Positions 7,450 through 15,300 of a stretch of 64,000 bases of DNA are shown in pieces. A program made the position numbers and the translations under genes. Where the stretch lies: assembly GCA_000702025.1 (NCBI GenBank), contig JNKJ01000017.1, positions 62,001-126,000 of the forward strand. The letters run 5' to 3'. The notes below the pieces were generated by a model. It ran no database searches and was not told the origin of the DNA. It saw only the letters and a list, made by a program, of their open reading frames with translations. Source of the stretch: Blautia schinkii DSM 10518. Its GTDB lineage: Bacteria; Bacillota; Clostridia; Lachnospirales; Lachnospiraceae. Numbering within the stretch: the stretch's first letter is position 1; the number at the start of each line of letters is the position of its first letter.

Positions 7450-9429
7450 ATGTTTAGAAAAGAGGAACACAGACTGATATTTCAGTATGATGCGGAAAAA
7501 CTGTGGATTGAGCCTTGGGGAGAAAATTCCCTGCGTGTGCGGGCTACAAAGAACGGGCAGATGCCGGATGAGGACTGGGCGCTGCTTCCGCCGGCAGAGA
7601 GCAAATCCAGTATCACTTTAGGTGAAGACTATGCGGAGATTGAGAATGGAAAAATCACAGCCCGGGTATCGAGGTTCGGCAAAATAGTGGTTCGTAACCA
7701 GCAGGGAAAGGTACTGCTGGAGGAATACTGGCGTGACCGCCGTGATGTCATGGACCCGAAATGCAGTGCCATTGAGGTAGAGGGACGTGAGTTCCGGCCG
7801 AATGTGGGCGGCGATTACCATCTTACTGTACGATTTGAATCTCTGGACAAAAACGAAAAAATCTATGGAATGGGGCAGTATCAGCAGCCATATCTGAACC
7901 TAAAAGGCATTGACCTCGAGCTGGCCCACAGAAACTCTCAGGCGAGCGTGCCCTTTTATCTTTCCTCTCGTGGTTACGGAATGCTCTGGAATAATCCTGG
8001 AGTGGGCAGGGCAGTGTTCGGGACCAACATAATGAGCTTTGAGGCTTATGCAACCAAGATTATGGATTACTGGGTGACAGCGGGGGATACACCTGCTGAA
8101 ATAGAAGAAGCCTATGCCGGAGTTACCGGCAAGGTACCGATGATGCCGGAATACGGGCTTGGCTTTTGGCAGTGCAAGCTGCGGTATCAGACACAGGAGG
8201 AGTTGCTGGAGGTTGCCAGGGAGTACAAGAGGAGGAATCTGCCCATAGATCTGATTGTGATTGACTTTTTCCACTGGCCAAAGCAGGGCGAATGGAAGTT
8301 TGACCCGGTTTACTGGCCGGACCCGGAGGCAATGATCAAGGAGCTTTCCGAGATGGGAATCAAGCTCATGGTGTCCATCTGGCCCACCGTAGACCGGGAG
8401 AGCGAGAATTATCAGGAAATGCTTGAGAAGGGCTATCTCATCCGTACAGAGAGAGGTTTCCGTGTGGGGCTTAATTTCGAGGGCGCGACCATTCATTATG
8501 ATGCCACAAACCCCGAGGCCAGAGATTATCTGTGGGAAAAGGTGCGCAGGAATTACTATGAAAAGGGTATCCGCGTATTCTGGCTGGACGAGGCAGAGCC
8601 TGAGTATACAGCCTATGATTTTGATAATTTCCGCTACTATCTGGGGACGGATTTGGAAATCGGAAATATTTATCCGCGGGAATATGCAAAGACCTTCTAT
8701 GAAGGAATGGAAAAGGAGGGCCAGGAGAATATTGTGAATCTTCTGCGCTGTGCGTGGGCAGGAAGCCAGAAATACGGCGCCCTTGTATGGTCCGGAGATA
8801 TTGCCTCCAGCTTTTCCAGTATGCGGTGCCAGCTTGCCGCGGGACTGAATATGGGAATTGCCGGAATCCCCTGGTGGACGACGGATATCGGAGGTTTCCA
8901 TGGCGGAAATCCGGATGATCCGGCCTTCCGTGAGCTGTTTGTACGCTGGTTCCAGTGGGGCGCTTTTTGCCCGGTGATGCGTCTGCACGGCGACAGAGAG
9001 CCAAGACAGCCCCAGTACGGCACCACAGGCGGCGCTACCTGCCGTTCCGGAGCCGCTAACGAGGTGTGGAGCTATGGAGAAGAGGTTTACGAAATCTGTA
9101 AGAAATATCTCGAAATACGTGAGCAGATGCGTGATTACACAAGAAGCCTGATGGAGGAAGCGCACGAGAAAGGCACTCCGGTGATGCGGCCTCTGTTCTA
9201 TGAATTCCCAGAGGACGAGTTGGCCTGGGATGTAGAAGATCAATATTGTTATGGAAGTAAGGTGCTGGTAGCTCCCATTCTTGAGGCGGGAGCTGTAAGC
9301 AGAAGTGTGTATCTTCCCGGGAAAGATGTGAAGTGGAGGATGGCAGAAACAAATGAGGTCTATGAGGGCGGCCAGTGGATTACGGCGAAAGCTGATTTAG
9401 AATCCATGCCGGTATTTGTAAGACAATAA
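7450..9429 (+). CDS. GH31 glycoside hydrolase, probable alpha-xylosidase
   Basis: This 659-residue cytoplasmic enzyme (no signal peptide) has the GH31 layout: an N-terminal beta domain, a catalytic barrel from about residue 230, and a C-terminal beta domain. The nucleophile is probably D380 in FWLDEAEPEY. The acid/base is probably D450 in VWSGDIASSF. GIPWWTTDIGGF is the family's conserved substrate-binding segment. GH31 members include alpha-glucosidases and alpha-xylosidases. The xylB gene in the same cluster favours release of xylose from imported alpha-xylosides such as isoprimeverose, but this is inference. GCAGGAGG precedes the start. Confidence 0.88.
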   Translation: MFRKEEHRLIFQYDAEKLWIEPWGENSLRVRATKNGQMPDEDWALLPPAESKSSITLGEDYAEIENGKITARVSRFGKIVVRNQQGKVLLEEYWRDRRDVMDPKCSAIEVEGREFRPNVGGDYHLTVRFESLDKNEKIYGMGQYQQPYLNLKGIDLELAHRNSQASVPFYLSSRGYGMLWNNPGVGRAVFGTNIMSFEAYATKIMDYWVTAGDTPAEIEEAYAGVTGKVPMMPEYGLGFWQCKLRYQTQEELLEVAREYKRRNLPIDLIVIDFFHWPKQGEWKFDPVYWPDPEAMIKELSEMGIKLMVSIWPTVDRESENYQEMLEKGYLIRTERGFRVGLNFEGATIHYDATNPEARDYLWEKVRRNYYEKGIRVFWLDEAEPEYTAYDFDNFRYYLGTDLEIGNIYPREYAKTFYEGMEKEGQENIVNLLRCAWAGSQKYGALVWSGDIASSFSSMRCQLAAGLNMGIAGIPWWTTDIGGFHGGNPDDPAFRELFVRWFQWGAFCPVMRLHGDREPRQPQYGTTGGATCRSGAANEVWSYGEEVYEICKKYLEIREQMRDYTRSLMEEAHEKGTPVMRPLFYEFPEDELAWDVEDQYCYGSKVLVAPILEAGAVSRSVYLPGKDVKWRMAETNEVYEGGQWITAKADLESMPVFVRQ

Positions 9430-9444
9430 AAGCGACAAAAAGAT

Positions 9445-9480
9445 GCCCGGAGAAATGTCTCCGGGCGCTTTTTGGGTTTT
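9445..9480. terminator. Bidirectional terminator between GH31 gene and fhs
   Basis: GCCCGGAGA (9445-9453), loop AATG, TCTCCGGGC (9458-9466) and then GCTTTTTGGGTTTT terminate the plus-strand operon. AAAAGCGACAAAAAGA on the left gives a U-rich tail for the convergent minus-strand fhs transcript. Confidence 0.85.
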
Positions 9481-9510
9481 ATATAAAAGAGTATCTAAGA
9501 GTGACAAATG

Positions 9511-11196
9511 TTAGAAAAGACCAGTAATCTTTCCGTTCTCGTCTACGTCAATCTTCTCGGCAGCCGGAACTTTTGGAAGTCCAGGCATGGTCATGATCTC
9601 GCCGGTCAGTGCTACGATGAAGCCTGCACCTGCGGAAATCTTCAGATTACGTACGGTTACTTCGAAATCAGTCGGAGCGCCGAGCTTGGTCTGGTCGTCG
9701 GTTAAGCTGTACTGTGTCTTAGCTACACAGATCGGGCAGTTGCCGAAGCCTAATGCTTCCAGTTCTTTCGCCTGTTTCTGAGCTGCTGCGGTAAGGACAA
9801 CTCTCTTGCCGCCGTAGATCTTCTGTACGATCTGGTTCAGCTTATCTTCGATGCTGCCTTCCAGCTCATAAGAGAAGGAGAAATCGTTCGGCTCTTCTAC
9901 AAGACGGATAACCTCTTCTGCCAGCTTCTTGCCGCCTTCGCCGCCTTTTGCCCATACCTCGGAAAGGGCTACGTTTACGCCCAGTTCGCGGCATTTGCTC
10001 TCTACCAGGTCAAGTTCTGCCTTGGTATCGGTCGGGAATGCGTTGATGGCTACTACACACGGAAGCTTGTATACGTTCTTGATATTGCTTACGTGTTTCA
10101 GCAGGTTCGGAAGGCCTTTCTCAAGAGCTTCCAGGTTCTCGTTGTTCAGGTCAGCCTTCGGTACGCCGCCGTTGTATTTCAGGGCACGTACGGTTGCAAC
10201 GATGACAACTGCGTTTGGTTTCAGGCCTGCCATACGGCACTTGATATCCAGGAACTTCTCTGCACCTAAGTCAGCACCAAAGCCTGCTTCTGTGATGGTA
10301 TAGTCAGCAAGCTTCATGGCAAGCTTGGTTGCAGTTACGGAGTTACATCCGTGAGCGATGTTTGCGAATGGTCCGCCGTGAACGATGGCCGGAACATGCT
10401 CTAATGTCTGTACCAGGTTCGGTTTCAGAGCGTCCTTCAGAAGTGCGGTCATAGCGCCTTCTGCGTGCAGGTCGCCTGCAGTTACCGGCTTCTGCTCGGA
10501 AGCTTTGCCGTATGTATAGCCAACGATGATCCTGGAAAGTCTCTGTTTCAGGTCGTTGATGTCGCTTGCCAGACACAGAACAGCCATGATCTCGGATGCA
10601 ACGGTGATGTCATAGCCGTCCTCACGAGGTGTGCCGTTTGTCTTTCCGCCAAGGCCGTCCACTACGTTACGGAGCTGACGGTCGTTCATGTCCACGCATC
10701 TTCTCCAGGTAATCTTTCTCGGGTCAATGTTGAGGGCATTGCCCTGGAAAATATGATTATCGAGCATAGCTGCAAGCAGGTTGTTTGCTGCACCGATCGC
10801 GTGGAAGTCACCTGTGAAGTGCAGGTTAATGTCCTCCATCGGAACTACCTGTGCGTAACCGCCGCCGGCTGCACCGCCCTTAACACCGAATACCGGTCCC
10901 AGAGACGGCTCACGGAGAGCTACCATAACATTCTTGCCCAGTTTCTGCATTCCGTCTGCCAGACCTACGGTCGTGGTGGTCTTGCCTTCGCCTGCAGGTG
11001 TGGGGTTGATCGCGGTAACAAGAACAAGCTTGCCGTTCTCTTTGTCAGACTCTTTTAAGAGGTTGTAGTCGATTTTTGCTTTGTACTTACCATACTGCTC
11101 CAGGTATTTGTCATCAATCCCCGCTTTTGCAGCAATCTCAGTAATCGGCAGCATTTCGCACTCCTGTGCAATTTCGATGTCAGTTTTGAATCCCAT
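9511..11196 (-). CDS. fhs: Formate--tetrahydrofolate ligase
   Basis: This 561-residue protein makes 10-formyl-tetrahydrofolate from formate, THF and ATP. It feeds purine synthesis and the methyl branch of one-carbon metabolism. The ATP-binding loop [17 protein letters not shown] and the segments [18 protein letters not shown] and [10 protein letters not shown] are typical of the family, and the length matches the usual ~556 residues. I chose the ATG ending at 11196 because AAAGGAGAAG lies just upstream. An in-frame ATG 18 codons earlier falls inside the terminator hairpin of the leader. It is a single-gene transcript with its own promoter and ZTP riboswitch. Confidence 0.97.
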   Translation of the reverse strand: MGFKTDIEIAQECEMLPITEIAAKAGIDDKYLEQYGKYKAKIDYNLLKESDKENGKLVLVTAINPTPAGEGKTTTTVGLADGMQKLGKNVMVALREPSLGPVFGVKGGAAGGGYAQVVPMEDINLHFTGDFHAIGAANNLLAAMLDNHIFQGNALNIDPRKITWRRCVDMNDRQLRNVVDGLGGKTNGTPREDGYDITVASEIMAVLCLASDINDLKQRLSRIIVGYTYGKASEQKPVTAGDLHAEGAMTALLKDALKPNLVQTLEHVPAIVHGGPFANIAHGCNSVTATKLAMKLADYTITEAGFGADLGAEKFLDIKCRMAGLKPNAVVIVATVRALKYNGGVPKADLNNENLEALEKGLPNLLKHVSNIKNVYKLPCVVAINAFPTDTKAELDLVESKCRELGVNVALSEVWAKGGEGGKKLAEEVIRLVEEPNDFSFSYELEGSIEDKLNQIVQKIYGGKRVVLTAAAQKQAKELEALGFGNCPICVAKTQYSLTDDQTKLGAPTDFEVTVRNLKISAGAGFIVALTGEIMTMPGLPKVPAAEKIDVDENGKITGLF

Positions 11197-11234
11197 AATT
11201 CTTCTCCTTTCTTCGTGACAGCTTAATATAGAAA

Positions 11235-11270
11235 TAAAAAAGGACAGCATTTGATATACTCAAATACTGC
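11235..11270 (-). terminator. Expression-platform terminator of the fhs riboswitch
   Basis: Read on the minus strand, GCAGTATTTGA pairs with TCAAATGCTGT (11 bp, two wobble pairs) and is followed by CCTTTTTT. The stem begins in the last conserved bases of the aptamer. Ligand binding would therefore compete with terminator formation and turn fhs on. Confidence 0.8.
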
Positions 11271-11340
11271 CCAGACGGTCGGCTGTCACAAATCCTTGAT
11301 TCCCTTGTGGTATACTCCACTTCTTCCGTCAGTAATCAAA
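11267..11340 (-). ncRNA. ZTP (pfl) riboswitch aptamer upstream of fhs
   Basis: On the minus strand the leader has the ZTP-riboswitch layout. A P1 stem, TTGAT with ATCAA, encloses ACTGACGG and a small GTGG-AGTATA-CCAC hairpin followed by AAGGGA. Downstream comes GCCGACCGTCTGGGC, where CCGTC can form the pseudoknot with GACGG. CCGUCUGGGC is the hallmark 3' motif of the family. Known members sense ZMP/ZTP, a signal of folate shortage, and commonly precede fhs and purine genes. An overlapping terminator follows. A covariance search with the ZTP model would settle it. Confidence 0.87.
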
Positions 11341-11361
11341 GATTTCTTAATTGATAGAAAA

Positions 11362-11390
11362 ATTCTAACATTTTTTGGAGACACTGTCAA
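11362..11390 (-). promoter_or_regulatory. Sigma-A type promoter of fhs
   Basis: On the minus strand TTGACA (11385-11390), a 17-base spacer and TAGAAT (11362-11367) lie about 20 bases before the riboswitch P1 stem. The match to the consensus is near perfect. Confidence 0.85.
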
Positions 11391-11432
11391 GTTTTTATCA
11401 AACAGTTCATAAAAATTTTATGATTAGAATGG

Positions 11433-11460
11433 TTGCTATCTTTATGGAGTGTGTTAGAAT
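11433..11460 (+). promoter_or_regulatory. Candidate promoter of the DUF1700 gene
   Basis: TTGCTA (11433-11438), a 16-base spacer and TAGAAT (11455-11460) lie 45 bases before the start codon. The promoter is divergent to that of fhs. Confidence 0.5.
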
Positions 11461-11505
11461 AGAAGAAACGAAATCTTACTTTCATAGTATATGGAGAACA
11501 GGTGA

Positions 11506-11961
11506 ATGGATAGGACACAATTTCTTGAGACTTTGAGGAGTCAGTTGATAGGACAGATGCATGAGGGTAAGGTTGCCGCTCATGTGCGTTATTATGAGGA
11601 TTATATCCAGTCGCAGGTACGCGGCGGACGCAGTGAGGCGGAGGTGCTGGCTCAGCTCGGAGACCCCAGGCTCATCGCTAAGACACTGCTGGATACCGAC
11701 GCAGATTACGGCGGAGAGGTTTATGAGGACGAGCAGTCGTATTCAGGCCGCGGAGCTTATTCGGACAGTGAGAGTGGTCAGGGCAGAGTGGACAGGCGCA
11801 GCTATAAGTTGGATCTGAGCACTTGGTATGGCAAGGCTATTGTTATTGTGATTGCTGTAGCAGCGATCATTGCGCTTGTGACAATTATCGGGGCAGTGCT
11901 GCCGTTCTTTATTATTCTGGGGATTATTTTATTTGTTATTTCGCGGTTGAGGAGAATGTAG
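11506..11961 (+). CDS. DUF1700 (HAAS-type) small membrane protein
   Basis: This 151-residue protein has an N-terminal helical domain, MDRTQFLETLRSQL through YYEDYI and AEVLAQLGDPRLIAKTL, matching the DUF1700/HAAS signalling domain. An acidic Tyr/Ser-rich linker follows, then one or two hydrophobic helices near residues 108-147. DUF1700 proteins are often encoded beside PadR regulators and may act in membrane-linked transcriptional signalling. No PadR gene is adjacent here, and it appears to be a single-gene unit ending at a GC-rich hairpin (11990-12009). Its precise role is unknown. Confidence 0.7.
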   Translation: MDRTQFLETLRSQLIGQMHEGKVAAHVRYYEDYIQSQVRGGRSEAEVLAQLGDPRLIAKTLLDTDADYGGEVYEDEQSYSGRGAYSDSESGQGRVDRRSYKLDLSTWYGKAIVIVIAVAAIIALVTIIGAVLPFFIILGIILFVISRLRRM

Positions 11962-11989
11962 CCGCATTCTTATTATCAGTTTCTTATTA

Positions 11990-12009
11990 CCCGGCGTAAC
12001 TGCGCCGGG
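11990..12009 (+). other. GC-rich hairpin after the DUF1700 gene
   Basis: CCCGGCG (11990-11996), loop TAACTG and CGCCGGG (12003-12009) form a strong 7-bp stem. There is no T-tract, so it is a possible transcript 3' end or stability element. Confidence 0.45.
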
Positions 12010-12143
12010 GATTCTGTCAGTATGATTACTTGCGGTGAGCCGTATATTGTGCTTTGCATGAAATCATATATCCGTGGTGCTCCGCAAGCATCTTATCAAT
12101 AATGTCTGTTAACGCAGATGTCATATATTATCCTACAACAATC

Positions 12144-12211
12144 CAATTTCTATGACAAATTAACTTCTGCATCAAATCAATTTCTATGACAAATCAACTT
12201 CTGCATCAAAT
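12144..12211. repeat. Tandem 34-bp direct repeat in the gap before the surface protein
   Basis: Two adjacent 34-base copies (12144-12177 and 12178-12211) differ at one base. Each starts CAATTTCTATGACAAAT and ends CTGCATCAAAT. They lie about 165 bases before the chosen start of the large surface protein. The remainder of the 11962-12376 gap holds the hairpin above and an AAAGGAGT ribosome site at its end. Confidence 0.85.
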
Positions 12212-12376
12212 CACTATTTTTATTATTCACTAATTCCTGTCAGCTTATGGGAGCGTCCATGCCCGTATGTGTGCAGGGGATTCAACAAGATTAGTGGGGA
12301 TTCTCTTCGTGTATGGGCGGAGAGTTTAATCACCAATTTACTAAGAAAATTTTATGAAAATGAAAGGAGTACATGG

Positions 12377-15300
12377 ATGAGAACAAGAAACAAAATAAGT
12401 AAAAAACTGGGAGCATGGCTGCTCGCGGTATTATTTGTGGTGCAGGCGGTATTGGGAGTGCTGCCGTCCAAGTCCGCCCAGGCTGCAGTCACGGCTATTG
12501 AGGAGTGGGATGAGAATGATCTGGTGGATTATCAGTACCGCTTTAATGTGAAATTCCAGAAGGGAATCACTAAGGTGGAAGCTTTTGGCTGCGATAACCA
12601 GGACCGGGACGCTTTTACAAATTATGGGCGAAGCGGTATGGATGCTATTACCCACCGCATTACCCCTGGCTATGTGCCCGATAGTGCAGGCGTGCGCTAT
12701 TACAATGTAGGCAAGGACGGGAATGGAAATATTGTTGATTTTCAGATGAGCATTGTGAGTGTGACCAATGCCGAGCCTCGTTATGATATGCTTACACCTT
12801 ATAACAATTATCACAGGTGGAAGGATGAAAGGGATGATTTAGGCGAGGGCTTTGCCTGGAAGGATGGAATGGGGCAGCCGATTGTGGCATTTTCCATGAA
12901 CGCCATTGGTATGTGGACGTATTGCATCGGTTCAACCAAGGTACATTTTCAGTTTTTTAAGCATAATACGAACGAATCTCTGCCCATTAACGGTCATGGG
13001 ACGGTTCGTGATCTGGATGCGGGGCAGGGGATGGACATACCACCGGACAGCAATTTAGATCATGTTTATATTCTGAAAGGGAACCGTTTTCTGACGGTGA
13101 ATGGTACTTCAGTGGAGGCGGCCACAGATGTGATCGACAGCAGCGATAAGAGAGGCTGGCTTAACTTTCTCTACAATACGGATAACATATATTTCAGTTT
13201 TGTGCACCAGAGCAGGCTGAACCGGTGGGATAAGGAGAGGGATGACGGCATTGCGCGGAGAGGCTCTGTGGAAAAATGGGCCGAATCAATGCGAAAAGCC
13301 TATGTGGATCCGGATGGTAACAGCTACTGCCCGGAATTTGACGGCGGAAAGATTGTGCGTGGTTATGCGTATTTTGATTTCACCTCGTATTGTCTGGGTG
13401 ATGTTGAGATGAAAAAAGACCCTGAGAAGCGGGTGGGGCCAGTGGATTGTACCTGGGAGGAGGCTGCTGCGGCTTCCAAAGAGAATCCTTTCCCCATTCG
13501 GGAATATGACGAATTCCAGTATATGATCCGTGCTGAGCTGACGCCGAATCATCTGAGTTCGTTTGTGATACAGGATACATTGAAGGACTGTCTGACCATT
13601 GACGGAACCTCCAAGGTGGTGGTGAAGGATGACGTGGGAGATGAGGTGACGGGCCGGTTTGATGTCCGAGTTGACGGACAGACAATTACTTGCTCGGCAA
13701 AGGAGAATTATCTTAAAAAAGAAGAATTCACCAATAATCAGCATTATACCTTTATATTGAAAGTCCACCGTAAGGAAGGGGCGGATGTATCGGATTTTCT
13801 GGAGGAAGATGGTTATACCTTCCATGTGCCCAATAGTGCGGTGATGTCCTACGTACGTGTCAATGGTAAAGGCGAGACGAAAACCACAGAGACCGTGTGG
13901 GTAGAAGGAAAGGTATCTCCCAATCTGGTGATTGAGAAAGCAGCATCACGTTACGAATGGGCTGTGGGGGACGAGATAGAGTACACCGTAAAGGTGACAC
14001 AGAAAAAGCCGCATGCCTGGGCCATCAATACGGTGGTGGAGGATATCTCTATTCCCCCATATCTGCGCCTTGTTGACGGGCAGTATTTCGTGGAAGCCGC
14101 GCCGGGAGTGGAGCATTGTGTGATTGAGAAATCCGGGGAGAATGGATGGCGCGTAACGTGTCCGCTTCTTCAGTATGACGAGAGTATCCAGGTGACTTTC
14201 CGCTGTGCTGCGGCTGTGGAGTCGAATGGGCAGGAATGGGTAAATACAGTTTCGGCTACAGCAGAGAATTTCTTGGATCCGGTAACCGGTGAGCAGAAGG
14301 AAGTCAAGGATTTGGCTGAGGTATGGCCGAACACCCCGGAGCTTCAGATAGATAAAACCGTGGATAAATATGAGTGGCGTGTGGGTGATGAAATCGCGTA
14401 CCGTGTGGTGGCGACCAACAGTCAGCCGGGCACCATTGCGCGAAATGTGCGTATTCATGATCTGGAGCTTCCGCAGGGGCTTGTACTGTCCGGCGGAACG
14501 GCCTCGGTGGAGGTTATCGGCGCGCCCACACAGGTGGAGTACCCGGTTCCTGACCATAAAACGGGACAGTCAACAGAGATACGAGCAGTGGAAACAGGAC
14601 TTGAGGCGGATGAGCGGGGCTTTTCTTTTTATTGTTCCTATCTGCCATATAGCTATCCGGTGACCATACTTTTCCATTGTACTGCCACGGAGGACAGCAA
14701 TGGCCGTGAGGGTGTGAATGTTGCGGCGGTTCAGGCAGATAATGCGGCGGAAAAGGCCGATGACGCGGAGGCTTATATTAATACGGGAGCTTTCTGGATA
14801 GACAAGACGGTTGACCATTATGAGTGGCAGCTGGGTGAACTGGTGGAATACCAGGTCACGGTGGAAAACCAGGCAGAAGGCACAGTTGCGAGAAATGTGA
14901 CAATCTGGGATACAGATATGCCTGTAGGTCTTGCGCTTGCAGGGGAGGATTCTGTGTCAATCCAGGGCATTCCTGAGGTGATCCAGGACCCGGTGGCGGG
15001 TACACCGGATATACCAAGTGAGCTCAATCCAGAAGCATATCAGGAAACCGTGAAGAAAAACGTGACTTATGAATTTCTTCCCGAGGGCACGGGCTGGAGA
15101 CTGAATATTTCCGACTTGCCTGCAGGAGTACCTGTTACAATAAGATTTTTATGCTCCGTAACCGAAGAGGTGAATGGAATGGAAAGTATTAATGCCGCTT
15201 ATGTACAGGCTGAGAACGCTCCGGAGCAGTCAGACGATGCGGAAATCTATGTAAATACGGCTGTGCTTTCCATAGAAAAGAGTGTGAATAACCCATATCT

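Noticed and set aside
7900..9243. Long minus-strand open frame (447 codons) opposite the GH31 gene
   Set aside because: The plus-strand frame encodes a complete GH31 enzyme with catalytic motifs. The opposite frame has no family features and no ribosome site and is explained by codon bias.
11267..11340. Tetrahydrofolate riboswitch as the identity of the fhs leader
   Set aside because: The conserved ending CCGUCUGGGC and the GUGG/CCAC hairpin order fit the ZTP class rather than the THF class.
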